The notes under the pieces: model-generated
Told to the model about the DNA's origin: nothing
The model's database searches: none
The model's input: the letters and a program-made list of their open reading frames with translations, nothing else
Program-made: the position numbers and the translations under genes
Assembly: GCA_902629575.1 (NCBI GenBank)
Contig: CACORJ010000008.1
Coordinates: 1 to 57,166 of the forward strand
Length of the DNA stretch: 57,166 nucleotides
Source: an uncultured Pelagibacteraceae bacterium
Lineage (GTDB): Bacteria; Pseudomonadota; Alphaproteobacteria; Pelagibacterales; Pelagibacteraceae
Reading direction: 5' to 3'
Shown here: positions 17,394 through 25,334 of the stretch, piece by piece
Layout of the letters: the number at the start of each line of letters is the position of its first letter
Numbering within the stretch: position 1 is the stretch's first letter

Positions 17394-17853
17394 TAGGTAT
17401 TATTTATTTACTAATATCTAAAGTATTACATTAAGTATTTTATTTAAATTATTGTATTTATTGATTTTTATTAATTATATAAATTATTTAATAATTAGGA
17501 TATTTTGAATTATTAAAAAGAAAATTACTTTAGTGTGCTATGCAAGAGTTAGGGATTGTCTCAAATTTTAAAAATATCAAATATTCCTTTAAAATAGGCA
17601 CTTTTTTGCGATTGTGATTATAAAAATTCTCTAAAAATAGGGTAGTCTAAAAGCATTGATATTGTTGAATAGTAGAGCGATGCACTAATTGAATATACCA
17701 TTTAAACGCCCATAGAGGGGTCTATTTTAGTTATAAGCTCATATATGGTACAACTGAAGGGTGAATTGTTCTATTTACGGATTAATCACGTAAAAAGGTT
17801 AAAAAACGTTGATTTTACTAACTTTTTTAACTTAAAAAGGTCTTAAAATAGGG
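17394..17853. other. 460-bp gene-free stretch at the island edge
   Basis: No convincing gene is present; the longest ATG-initiated frame I found by eye is about 25 codons (from 17540). From about 17521 onward the GC content is near 29% by hand count, similar to coding DNA here and higher than ordinary spacers. The block TAAAATAGG recurs (near 17590 and 17846, with AAAAATAGGG near 17634) and TCTATTTTAG occurs inverted near 17721. It may be a decayed gene, an untranslated RNA or remains of an insertion. The last part holds a probable terminator (17791-17831). Confidence 0.5.
17791..17831 (-). terminator. Probable intrinsic terminator of the alkyltransferase unit
   Basis: GTTAAAAAA and TTTTTTAAC (17798-17806 and 17823-17831), with an inner GTT/AAC pair (17808-17810 and 17820-17822), form a 12-bp stem with one bulged base. 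Read on the minus strand it lies 23 bp after the alkyltransferase stop and is followed by CCTTTTTA. The stem is AT-rich, so strength is uncertain. Confidence 0.42.
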
Positions 17854-18123
17854 TTAAATTGCTACTTTTTCAGATCTAAGTAATTTCAGCTTTTGCTTAA
17901 TTCCACCTCTGCCAGAGTAGCCTCCAAGAGCTCCATCGGACCTAATCACTCTATGACAGGGTATTTTTGGAGCATATGGGTTTTTAGCACAAGCATTAGC
18001 TACAGCACGAGCCGATTTAGGGCTTTTTATACCAATAGCCACCTGTTTATAGGTTTTTACCTCACCTTTTGGTATAGTTTTAAGGTATTTCCATACTTTT
18101 AATTGAAATTTTGTTCCTTGCAC
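17854..18123 (-). CDS. ogt: Methylated-DNA-protein cysteine methyltransferase, minimal single-domain form
   Basis: Repairs O6-alkylguanine by transferring the alkyl group to its own cysteine. The 89-aa protein is just the C-terminal DNA-binding domain: FQLKVWKYLKTIPKGEVKTY, the helix-turn-helix with SARAVANACAKNP, and the active-site PCHRV (Cys56) followed by GALGGYSGRGGIKQKLKLL. The cysteine is present, so it is not an alkyltransferase-like (ATL) protein. The start is GTG at 18123, in frame with and 9 bp after the stop of the upstream small membrane gene. No SD is visible. It lies in the accessory island. Confidence 0.86.
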   Translation of the reverse strand: MQGTKFQLKVWKYLKTIPKGEVKTYKQVAIGIKSPKSARAVANACAKNPYAPKIPCHRVIRSDGALGGYSGRGGIKQKLKLLRSEKVAI

Positions 18124-18132
18124 TGCTGGTAT

Positions 18133-18309
18133 TTAGCGTGGAATTAATAAAATTATGTAACTTACAAAGAAAATAATAGCCATTACAGACAAAAATATAG
18201 TGTTAAAACTCTTGCCGGTATTCCGATACTGAATAAAAGTTAATATTACAAAACCAATCGAACTAATTAAAAACCATACCGCAGGAATTTCTCCATCTAT
18301 CGAACCCAT
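18133..18309 (-). CDS. Small membrane protein, 58 aa, two predicted helices
   Basis: ATG at 18309 to TAA at 18133. The product begins MGSIDGEIPAVWFLISSIGF, has a first helix of about 18 residues, a polar turn QYRNTGKSFN, and a second helix (TIFLSVMAIIFFVSYIILLI) ending in PR. It sits 9 bp upstream of the alkyltransferase, on the same strand and in the same frame, so the two are probably one unit. Two clean hydrophobic segments split by a charged loop make chance unlikely. The function is unknown; its position next to an integrase would also fit small toxin-like or phage-type membrane proteins. Confidence 0.55.
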   Translation of the reverse strand: MGSIDGEIPAVWFLISSIGFVILTFIQYRNTGKSFNTIFLSVMAIIFFVSYIILLIPR

Positions 18310-18326
18310 AATTTTAATTTAAACTA

Positions 18327-18355
18327 TTGACATTAGAAATCACTTAATATATTAC
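18327..18355 (+). promoter_or_regulatory. Candidate sigma-70 promoter of the integrase
   Basis: A perfect TTGACA (18327-18332) is followed after exactly 17 bp by TATTAC (18350-18355). The predicted start of transcription falls about 27 bp before the integrase ATG, inside the palindrome at 18350-18386. Confidence 0.5.
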
Positions 18356-18378
18356 TAGTGATAATTAATTGTTATCAA
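18349..18378 (-). promoter_or_regulatory. Candidate divergent promoter toward the 58-aa protein and alkyltransferase
   Basis: On the minus strand TTGATA (18378-18373) is followed after 18 bp by TAATAT (18354-18349). The element is embedded in the palindrome that also overlaps the integrase promoter, so the two units may be controlled together. AT-rich context lowers confidence. Confidence 0.3.
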
Positions 18379-18386
18379 TAGTAATA
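18350..18386. repeat. Interrupted palindrome (candidate operator or recombinase site) abutting the integrase start
   Basis: TATTACTA (18350-18357) pairs with TAGTAATA (18379-18386) and TGATAA (18359-18364) pairs with TTATCA (18372-18377), around a 7-base centre, with one mismatched pair between the arms. It runs from the integrase -10 box to two bases before its ATG. It could bind a repressor, bind the recombinase itself, or form an RNA hairpin hiding the start codon. The symmetry is seen directly; the role is inference. Confidence 0.6.
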
Positions 18387-18388
18387 AT

Positions 18389-19342
18389 ATGAATGAGTTA
18401 GCTACAGACCTAAAAACGCTTCATGAGGCAACTTTAAATAACCTCAAAAGCTCTAAGGCAAATAACACTTTAAGAGCATATAAATCTGATTTTAAAGATT
18501 TCGGAGCTTTTTGCGCTAAACATGGTTTAAATTCATTACCGACTGAGCCTAAAATAGTTTCATTGTATCTAACCCACCTTTCTAAAAACTCAAAAATTAG
18601 CACTTTAAGAAGACGATTAGTGTCAATAAGTATGGTCCATAAGCTAAAAGGACATTATTTAGATACAAAACATCCTATTATCGTCGAAAATTTAATGGGC
18701 ATAAGAAGGGTTAAAGGAAGTATTCAAAAAGGTAAAAAACCTATATTAATCAATCATTTAAAATCAATAATTAATGTAATAAATGAGCAAAAAATTGAAA
18801 ATATAAAGAAGTTTAGAGACAAATCAATTATTCTAGTTGGTTTTGGAGGAGGCTTTAGACGAACTGAGCTTATTTCAATTAATCACGAAGATTTAGAATT
18901 CGTACCTGAAGGTCTTAAAATTACCATCAGAAGATCGAAAACTGATCAATATGGTGAAGGAATGATAAAAGGACTACCCTACTTTACCAATGAAAACTAT
19001 TGCCCTGTAGTCAATCTTAAAAAATGGCTAGAAATTTCTAAAATTAAATCTGGACCTATTTTTAGAAGATTTTCTAAAGGCTTATCTCTAACGGAAAAAA
19101 GATTAACTGACCAATCAGTAGTTTTATTAATGAAAGAATATTTAGATTTAGCAGGCATTGAGAATAAGAATTTTGCAGGTCATAGTTTAAGATCTGGTTT
19201 TGCAACTGTCGCTGCAGAATCTGGTGCTGATGAACGTAGTATTATGGCAATGACCGGTCACAAAACAACACAAATGGTTAGGAGATACATAAGAGAAGCA
19301 AATATATTTAAAAACAATGCGCTTAATAAAATTAAAATATGA
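18389..19342 (+). CDS. Tyrosine recombinase / site-specific integrase
   Basis: The 317-aa protein has an N-terminal SAM-like core-binding domain (about 10-110, with NTLRAYKSDFKDFGAFC) and a C-terminal catalytic domain. All catalytic residues are visible: Arg157 in GFRRTEL, Lys184 in RRSKTDQ, His265 and Arg268 in GHSLRSG, His291 in TGHKTTQ and Tyr300 in VRRYIRE. It is therefore probably active. It is more like mobile-element integrases than XerC/XerD, though the line is not sharp. Its stop overlaps the next glycosyltransferase ATG by 4 bp. A strong promoter and a palindrome precede it. No duplicated tRNA end was found as an att site. Confidence 0.92.
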   Translation: MNELATDLKTLHEATLNNLKSSKANNTLRAYKSDFKDFGAFCAKHGLNSLPTEPKIVSLYLTHLSKNSKISTLRRRLVSISMVHKLKGHYLDTKHPIIVENLMGIRRVKGSIQKGKKPILINHLKSIINVINEQKIENIKKFRDKSIILVGFGGGFRRTELISINHEDLEFVPEGLKITIRRSKTDQYGEGMIKGLPYFTNENYCPVVNLKKWLEISKIKSGPIFRRFSKGLSLTEKRLTDQSVVLLMKEYLDLAGIENKNFAGHSLRSGFATVAAESGADERSIMAMTGHKTTQMVRRYIREANIFKNNALNKIKI

Positions 19343-20064
19343 CTGATTTTTGTGTTTCATTTACAACGATACCATCAAGAATTGATAATATCAAAAAAAC
19401 AATAAACTCAATAAATAATCAAACATTAAAACCAAGTAAGATTTTTTTAAATCTGCCGGATAAATATAAAAGATTTAATAACTATGAATTTACAACAAAA
19501 CAACTTTTAACTTTGGAAAAATTGAATATAGAAATTAACAGATGTGAGGATTATGGTCCTTCAACGAAATTAATGGGTTCATTAAAAAAAATTAAGGATT
19601 TCGAATGTGTAATTATTTTGGATGATGATCATATTTATCAAAAAGAGATATTTGAAATTTTTATAGATAAATATAAAAAAAAGAAAGGTAATTATAGTTA
19701 TTATGTACAGAAAGTATTTAATTTAAATATGGGTCAAGGAGCAGATTGTATATTAATTGAAACTAAGGATTTAGGTAAGATAGAAAATTTTTATCAATCA
19801 CATGTCAAAAATAATATTAATCTATTTCTTAATGACGATTTATGGATTTCATTATATTTACAATTTATTGCTAAAAATAAGATTCTTGATTTAAGTGATG
19901 CTTTTAAAGAAAGAACTAATAAAGAATTGGTTTATGAAATCCATACAAATATAGACTCATTAAATGAAAAAATTAAAAAAGGATTTATAAATCGAAGAAA
20001 AATTGCAAAGCTTGAATATTTAAGATTCAAAATAAAAAATTATTTTAATAATTTTTTCCAATAG
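19339..20064 (+). CDS. Glycosyltransferase, GT-A fold (family 2-like)
   Basis: The 241-aa protein begins FCVSFTTIPSRIDNIKKTIN, an opening used by small GT-A glycosyltransferases acting on surface sugars. It has CVIILDDDHIY (about 90-100), where DDD should bind the metal and nucleotide-sugar. A later FLNDDLWISLYLQF would be the acceptor or base region. A lysine-rich, poorly conserved tail follows. It has no membrane helix. It is coupled to the integrase by a 4-bp ATGA overlap and its end overlaps the convergent glycosyltransferase by 25 bp. The sugar and acceptor are unknown. Confidence 0.75.
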   Translation: MTDFCVSFTTIPSRIDNIKKTINSINNQTLKPSKIFLNLPDKYKRFNNYEFTTKQLLTLEKLNIEINRCEDYGPSTKLMGSLKKIKDFECVIILDDDHIYQKEIFEIFIDKYKKKKGNYSYYVQKVFNLNMGQGADCILIETKDLGKIENFYQSHVKNNINLFLNDDLWISLYLQFIAKNKILDLSDAFKERTNKELVYEIHTNIDSLNEKIKKGFINRRKIAKLEYLRFKIKNYFNNFFQ

Positions 20065-21041
20065 TTAATTATTTTATTTAATTGAAACTTCTTAGAGAAT
20101 TTATAAGAATTATCTATGTAAGCTTTTTTATTAATTGAACTGGATATTAAATATCGATTAATTGAAACAGACAAACTATGAAAATCTTCAACAATTATAC
20201 CATTTTTTTTATTTCTAATTAGTTCACTTAATGCGGTTTTGCCAAATGTAAAAATTGGTAAACCACAAGAATTAGCTTCAATTGCATTAAGACAAAAGGT
20301 TTCATCGTACCCTAAACAAATCATTGCAGTTGAATTAGAATAGATATTTCTTAGTTTCATTTTAGGTACTTTACCAAAGAAAAAAATATTATATTTGGCA
20401 TAGAATTTTTTTAATCTTTTAAAATTTAATATATCAATTCCAAATATATAAAATTTAGCATCCTTATTTTTTGGATATATTGTTTCTATCCACATATTTA
20501 GTGTCTCATTAAGACCTTTTTGTCTCTGCACAGACCAAACAATAATCTTTTTTCGTTTATAATTGATTTTATTGATTGTGAATTCACTTGATAAAAAATT
20601 AGGAATTATAAATCTTTTATTAAAGAGATAACTTTTTGATGTTATTTTTTCTAAATATTTACTCACAAATACAGTTGTTATTTCATTTTTTAATAGTGAT
20701 ATAAGCTTCCCTTTTCTAAATGCTTTTTCTAATGATAAAGTATTATGCATCCAAAATATTTTTTTTGATAACTTAAATTTGTCAAAAATTTTTGACTCAT
20801 TTGAACTAATAATATAATCAAAAAATATATTCTTATTTTTATGAATAATTTCTGAAGTAGGTATATTTATTAAATTCTTTTTTTTTGAAATTTTTTTACA
20901 TTTTGTGCATAAATAAACATTATATCCAATCTTTGCTAAAGCTTTTGATAAATGAAGATTTAAAGTCTCTACCCCACCTAAAGAAGTGGTAGTCATTTTA
21001 TCTAAACTAAATTTTGATGGACAGTAAAACAAGATGTTCAT
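20040..21041 (-). CDS. Glycosyltransferase, GT-B fold (GT4-like)
   Basis: The 333-aa protein has an N-terminal glycine-rich SLGGVETLNLHLSKAL typical of GT4 enzymes, a central KIIVWSVQRQKGLNETLNMW strand-helix, and the C-terminal donor site CLGYDETFCLNAIEANSCGL with the usual E-x7-E-like spacing. Such enzymes add sugars from nucleotide donors to surface polysaccharide. It is the last gene of the leftward glycan operon, 5 bp after the FkbM-type gene, and overlaps the rightward glycosyltransferase by 25 bp at their 3' ends. Confidence 0.83.
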   Translation of the reverse strand: MNILFYCPSKFSLDKMTTTSLGGVETLNLHLSKALAKIGYNVYLCTKCKKISKKKNLINIPTSEIIHKNKNIFFDYIISSNESKIFDKFKLSKKIFWMHNTLSLEKAFRKGKLISLLKNEITTVFVSKYLEKITSKSYLFNKRFIIPNFLSSEFTINKINYKRKKIIVWSVQRQKGLNETLNMWIETIYPKNKDAKFYIFGIDILNFKRLKKFYAKYNIFFFGKVPKMKLRNIYSNSTAMICLGYDETFCLNAIEANSCGLPIFTFGKTALSELIRNKKNGIIVEDFHSLSVSINRYLISSSINKKAYIDNSYKFSKKFQLNKIINYWKKLLK

Positions 21042-21046
21042 ACTAA

Positions 21047-21802
21047 TTAATTCGGACTAACAAGATTTTTTGGAACGTATACTAAATCATCATGTATCCA
21101 ATTAACTAGCCTGTAATTCTCCTTCTCCATAAATTTATTTATTTCAGAATTGATTATATTTTCGAGTTTTTGTTCATAAAATTCTTTTATAGATGGGTCT
21201 ATTAACTCAAGTACCACCAATTTAGGCTTATATTTTTTGAAATCTAGACCTTTGAGAACATTTAATTCATGGCCCTCAACATCAATAGAGATGTAATCTA
21301 TTTCAAAATCTTTGTATCTACTATTTTCTATAATATTATTTAAAGTTGTAGTCTTAATTTTTCTTATTTCTTTTGCTTTTGATCCGGAATCTTTAGATAA
21401 CGTATTTATAGCAGACCTGTTATGGAAAAAATAAAGATTTTTATCTTCTATAGTATTTGATATTCCAGCTTCAATATTAAGATCTTTTTTTCTAAAAAAA
21501 TTAAACATATCAATTGTATTGAAATCCAAATCAATATTTATTCCTGTCCACCCTCTTTTATATAGACGATAGGTATTATTATTTATAATAGGTTGATGAC
21601 AACCAACATCGATATAAGTTCCCCTTGCCTTTTTTTTGAAAAATTCATCCGCCATCATGTCTATCCCCCAATTTGAATAGAAAATCTTTTGTTTGAGAAT
21701 TTTTTTTGATTTTAAGTATTGGTAAAAAAAATATAACAATTTAAAAATATTATAACCTTTCTTATAAAGATATTTATTTTTAATTTTTTCATCAAATTTC
21801 AT
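21047..21802 (-). CDS. FkbM-family methyltransferase
   Basis: SAM-dependent O-methyltransferase, commonly acting on sugars of surface polysaccharides. The 251-aa protein has the SAM-binding motif ARGTYIDVGCHQPIINNNTY, a second motif WTGINIDLDFNTIDMF with the ribose-binding acidic residue, and DYISIDVEGHELNVLKGLDF near the end, which is characteristic of FkbM. A basic, hydrophobic N-terminus of about 40 residues precedes the domain. It lies between rfbC and a glycosyltransferase, supporting a glycan-decorating role. Confidence 0.87.
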   Translation of the reverse strand: MKFDEKIKNKYLYKKGYNIFKLLYFFYQYLKSKKILKQKIFYSNWGIDMMADEFFKKKARGTYIDVGCHQPIINNNTYRLYKRGWTGINIDLDFNTIDMFNFFRKKDLNIEAGISNTIEDKNLYFFHNRSAINTLSKDSGSKAKEIRKIKTTTLNNIIENSRYKDFEIDYISIDVEGHELNVLKGLDFKKYKPKLVVLELIDPSIKEFYEQKLENIINSEINKFMEKENYRLVNWIHDDLVYVPKNLVSPN

Positions 21803-21811
21803 TTTAAAATT

Positions 21812-22342
21812 TTATCGAATTATTTTTTTATAGTCAGCTATAGTCAATCCAGATATATCTTTTTTTGATAATATGGGGTTTTTTAATGGCCATTTAATTT
21901 TTAAGTCTTTATCGTTCCAAATAATAGTTTTTTCTGATTTTTGATCTCTGTAATTTGAGCATTTATAATTAATTGTACATTCTTTAGAGAGACACATAAA
22001 TCCATGAGCAAAATTCTCAGGAATATATAAAGAAAAATCATCTTTGTCAGAAATTGTTATAGAAAAATGTTTTCCAAAAGTTTTAGAATTTATTCTAAGA
22101 TCAACAGCTACATCAAATATTTTTCCATGGGTCACTGTAATAATTTTTGCTTGTGATCTTTTTGTTTGTATATGAAGTCCTCTTAAAACTTTTTTTTTTG
22201 AATATGACATTATATCAAAAGGAAATTCTATGGAATTTAATACATTTTTTCTGAAAACTTCTTTTAGAAAACCTCTTTTATCTCTATAAATTTTTGTTTT
22301 AATGATTTTAAGTCCGTTTATTTTAGTGTTAACTATTTTCAT
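21812..22342 (-). CDS. rfbC: dTDP-4-dehydrorhamnose 3,5-epimerase-family protein
   Basis: Cupin-fold epimerase of deoxysugar synthesis. The 176-aa protein shows YRDKRGFLKEVFRKN, VLRGLHIQTKRSQAKIITVT with the active-site histidine, GKIFDVAVDLRINSKTFGK, YIPENFAHGFMCLS with the second conserved histidine region, and NDKDLKIKWPL. The partner genes rfbA, rfbB and rfbD are not in the window, so it either borrows them from elsewhere or belongs to another nucleotide-sugar 3,5-epimerase type. It overlaps the preceding glycosyltransferase gene by 14 bp. Confidence 0.87.
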   Translation of the reverse strand: MKIVNTKINGLKIIKTKIYRDKRGFLKEVFRKNVLNSIEFPFDIMSYSKKKVLRGLHIQTKRSQAKIITVTHGKIFDVAVDLRINSKTFGKHFSITISDKDDFSLYIPENFAHGFMCLSKECTINYKCSNYRDQKSEKTIIWNDKDLKIKWPLKNPILSKKDISGLTIADYKKIIR

Positions 22343-23228
22343 TTGGAATATTTATTTTATTTTTAAAATTGTAAATATACTTTACATAAAAATAATTTAT
22401 TTTACATTTAATTAAATCTATAAAGTAACTTAAGCTATATGAAATTTTACTTGGAAGCTCGCCATTATAAACTGTATCAGATTTTAGTATAAATTTTTTA
22501 AAAAAAGTTATTGATAAACCCCATTTTAACAAAAATATCTTAGATCCTAAGTTACCAGTTTCTGTTTTAATATATGGGCTCTTATGTTTTCTGCGGGTAA
22601 CAACTGAGCCAAAATGATATACTTTAAAATCATTAATACCTTTAAAGATTCTTATACCTTTTTTCCACAGTTTCATGTTTAGATCAGGGTCTGACCCTGT
22701 TCCAGGATAGAATTCTTCACTAAAACCTCCAACACTATTCCAAATATCTTTATGAACTACATGTGGAGCCCAGGTAGATCCCTGGAAATCATAAAAGTTA
22801 TGATTTTTATATTCTTCAAGAAATTTTTTTTCATTAAAACTCTCTGCAGTATCACCACAATCAAAATTTATTTGACCGTTATGAACCATAGTACCTGATA
22901 AATAGAAATTGTTATGACCAATTAAGTTAATTTCTTTTTTTAAAATTTCATCCCAATCTGGACAAAAATAAAAATCATCATGTGCATATAGAATATAGTC
23001 ATGCGAGGATGATTGAGCAGCTATATTCATTCCTTTGCAAATACCGGCATTAAAATTTGTGTATGTATATTTTATATTATTGTCCTTTAAATAATCCAAA
23101 GTTCCGTCATCACCGATATTTACATGAGGAATAATTTCATGTTCATAAAAAGAATTTTTTTTAATGCTTTTTATACAAATCTTAAGATATTTGAGATTAT
23201 TGAGTGTAGGTATTATTATTGAAAACAT
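22329..23228 (-). CDS. Glycosyltransferase family 2
   Basis: The 299-aa protein starts MFSIIIPTLNNLKYLKICIK, the GT2 nucleotide-binding strand. It has NFNAGICKGMNIAAQSSSHD, a metal-binding DDFYF in LYAHDDFYFCPDW (in place of a simple DxD), and GGFSEEFYPGTGSDPDLNMK, the acceptor-side acidic motif. It probably transfers a sugar in surface glycan assembly. No membrane span is evident beyond a hydrophobic patch near the C-terminus. It follows the 701-aa protein directly and overlaps rfbC. Confidence 0.86.
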   Translation of the reverse strand: MFSIIIPTLNNLKYLKICIKSIKKNSFYEHEIIPHVNIGDDGTLDYLKDNNIKYTYTNFNAGICKGMNIAAQSSSHDYILYAHDDFYFCPDWDEILKKEINLIGHNNFYLSGTMVHNGQINFDCGDTAESFNEKKFLEEYKNHNFYDFQGSTWAPHVVHKDIWNSVGGFSEEFYPGTGSDPDLNMKLWKKGIRIFKGINDFKVYHFGSVVTRRKHKSPYIKTETGNLGSKIFLLKWGLSITFFKKFILKSDTVYNGELPSKISYSLSYFIDLIKCKINYFYVKYIYNFKNKINIPNENS

Positions 23229-25334
23229 TTACCAAATAAAATCATATTTTGATTTAACATCAAATGTTTTTGCAATAATATAATCTGATATAATATTTGA
23301 ATTAAAATGTTTGAAGTATTTTTTTTTACCTCTCTGAGCAATTTTTTTACCATTTAGAGTATCTTTTTTATATTTATTTAGTTTGTAACTTAAGTCATGA
23401 ATATCTTTATAGAATATCAATTCATTATTATTAAAAAAATCGTTTAGTTGAGTTTTTTTATCCACGAATGTAAGTAGTCCATTTCCCATAAGTTGAACTA
23501 AACGATCACTGCTATAATATTTAATAGGTTTTCCTCTACTAAGATTTAATCCCATATATGAATTAGAAATTTTATATATAAAATTATCAGCCCAAATAGG
23601 TTGGACGTTATTCATACCATAAACATCAAATTTAAGTTTGTGATTTAATTTTATTAATTTATTAATAAATAACTCTCTATCATCATTTTTTCCTGCTTTG
23701 AGTCCTCCCCGATGCACTCCATGACTCATAGCAAAAAAAACGTCAAAATTGCAATCTTTTTCATAATTAGACAAGGTTTCAAAAGCTTCATCACAAGGAT
23801 TAGGCATAAAATATGAATTTGGAATTTTAAAAGATAATGAATTTGGATCAGTAGTCAAAAAAGAATTATCAATTATTTCAACATTATTTAAGATTCTTTT
23901 TTTATTATTTTCATGATCTGGCCCATATTTTGAAAGCGGATCTAAAAACCATTGAGCTATTTTCAAATTTTTATTAAACTGTTTTAATCTTAATAGAGTA
24001 TCTTGATTTACACGATCAGCATGTCCCAAAATAACTAAATCAGGTTTGAGATGATTAAAACTATCTATAATTTTATTATCTAAAGCATCTTGTCCATTAA
24101 AATCTTTAATTGACTTATTATTGTGCAAAACATCTCTATCACTTATAGATAATACATTATGTCCATTTCTTATAAATCCGTTATTTAGCCTTCTGCCAGT
24201 ATTATAGTGTAAACGACCATTAAATCTTTCATTAAAATTTGTAATATGCATGATCTTAATAGGTTTATTTTGAATATAATTTAATTTGTAAGATATATTA
24301 AATTCAGATCTAATATTATCAATTAAATCACTTATATACTTATGATTAAATATAAAATTCTTATAATTACTTTTTTGTAAATTTCTCAATCTTTTTTTGT
24401 TTGATATAAGTTTTTTTATTTCATTATAAATATCATTGGAAGACAAGTTTTTTAGGATAATTGCAGAATTTGTAGTTTCTGGCAGGCCCCCTCGATTACT
24501 AATGATTACTGCTGATCCACGACTTGCAGCTTCTAAACTTGTCCTTCCAAAAGGTTCTTCCCACCTAGAGCACACAACAGAAATGCTAACTGTTTTAAGA
24601 AAGTTTAGAATTTTTTCATGTTTTGTATAGTCGTTTATTATTAAATTCTTGTGTTTAAAAAGTATGTTTTCTCTTGGTTCATCACCATATACAACAGCTT
24701 TCCATTCTTTAAAGTCATCAAGAATTTTAATAATTGCATTACCAAATAGGTCATAACCTTTTGCAGAGTTTAATTTTCCTACAAAGCTTATAATCTTTTT
24801 TTTTTTATTAAAATTTATTTTTGTTTTAGAAGTAGATTGAAAACATACAGCAGTTTTTTGTTTTAAAAGATATTCGTTATCAATATCAATAAAAAATCTT
24901 TTTTGAGACCACTTGCTATTAAATATAATTTTATCAATATTATTTAAAAGAAAAATTCTATCACGCAATGATGTGGAACCAGTCATTGATAATGGATCGT
25001 TATGAAAATATAAAATTATCTTTTTTTTTAAATTTTTGAAATATTTGATATAATTTGGTCTATTATGAATTTCAATTATATCTGAATTGATTTTTTTTTC
25101 TTGTGATAAAAATTCGTTAACATATATCTTACTAGAACTTTCAAATATTTTTTTTTTTAAATCTATATTTATATAATTTTTTAAAAAAGGTTTTTTAAAA
25201 CTTGTATTTCCGAAAATATATGTTGATTTAAAGTAACAACTGTTTTTTGCTATATCTTTTACAAACAAAGAAACTGCACCAGCATAATTTTCTGAAAAAT
25301 TTTCTTTATACGGTAATAGAACTGAAATTTTCAT
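23229..25334 (-). CDS. Double-domain glycosyltransferase (GT4 fused to a CgeB-like GT)
   Basis: This 701-aa protein contains two glycosyltransferase modules. Residues about 1-355 are GT4-like, with ISFVGKLNSAKGYDLF, VYGDEPRENILFKHK, and the donor site CSRWEEPFGRTSLEAASRG followed by SNRGGLPET. Residues about 360-701 resemble the CgeB/GT1 group, with MHITNFNERFNGRLHYNTGR, LVILGHADRVNQDTLLRLK, IAQWFLDPLSKYGPD and GLNLSRGKPIKYYSSDRL. It may add two sugars in succession to one chain. The N-terminal 29 bp overlap the GIY-YIG gene. It is the first large gene of the leftward glycan operon. Confidence 0.82.
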   Translation of the reverse strand: MKISVLLPYKENFSENYAGAVSLFVKDIAKNSCYFKSTYIFGNTSFKKPFLKNYINIDLKKKIFESSSKIYVNEFLSQEKKINSDIIEIHNRPNYIKYFKNLKKKIILYFHNDPLSMTGSTSLRDRIFLLNNIDKIIFNSKWSQKRFFIDIDNEYLLKQKTAVCFQSTSKTKINFNKKKKIISFVGKLNSAKGYDLFGNAIIKILDDFKEWKAVVYGDEPRENILFKHKNLIINDYTKHEKILNFLKTVSISVVCSRWEEPFGRTSLEAASRGSAVIISNRGGLPETTNSAIILKNLSSNDIYNEIKKLISNKKRLRNLQKSNYKNFIFNHKYISDLIDNIRSEFNISYKLNYIQNKPIKIMHITNFNERFNGRLHYNTGRRLNNGFIRNGHNVLSISDRDVLHNNKSIKDFNGQDALDNKIIDSFNHLKPDLVILGHADRVNQDTLLRLKQFNKNLKIAQWFLDPLSKYGPDHENNKKRILNNVEIIDNSFLTTDPNSLSFKIPNSYFMPNPCDEAFETLSNYEKDCNFDVFFAMSHGVHRGGLKAGKNDDRELFINKLIKLNHKLKFDVYGMNNVQPIWADNFIYKISNSYMGLNLSRGKPIKYYSSDRLVQLMGNGLLTFVDKKTQLNDFFNNNELIFYKDIHDLSYKLNKYKKDTLNGKKIAQRGKKKYFKHFNSNIISDYIIAKTFDVKSKYDFIW

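Noticed and set aside
18389..19342. Recombinase being XerC or XerD
   Set aside because: It has the right catalytic residues, but its coupling to a glycosyltransferase and its island setting are unlike chromosomal xer genes. A phylogeny would be needed to exclude it fully.
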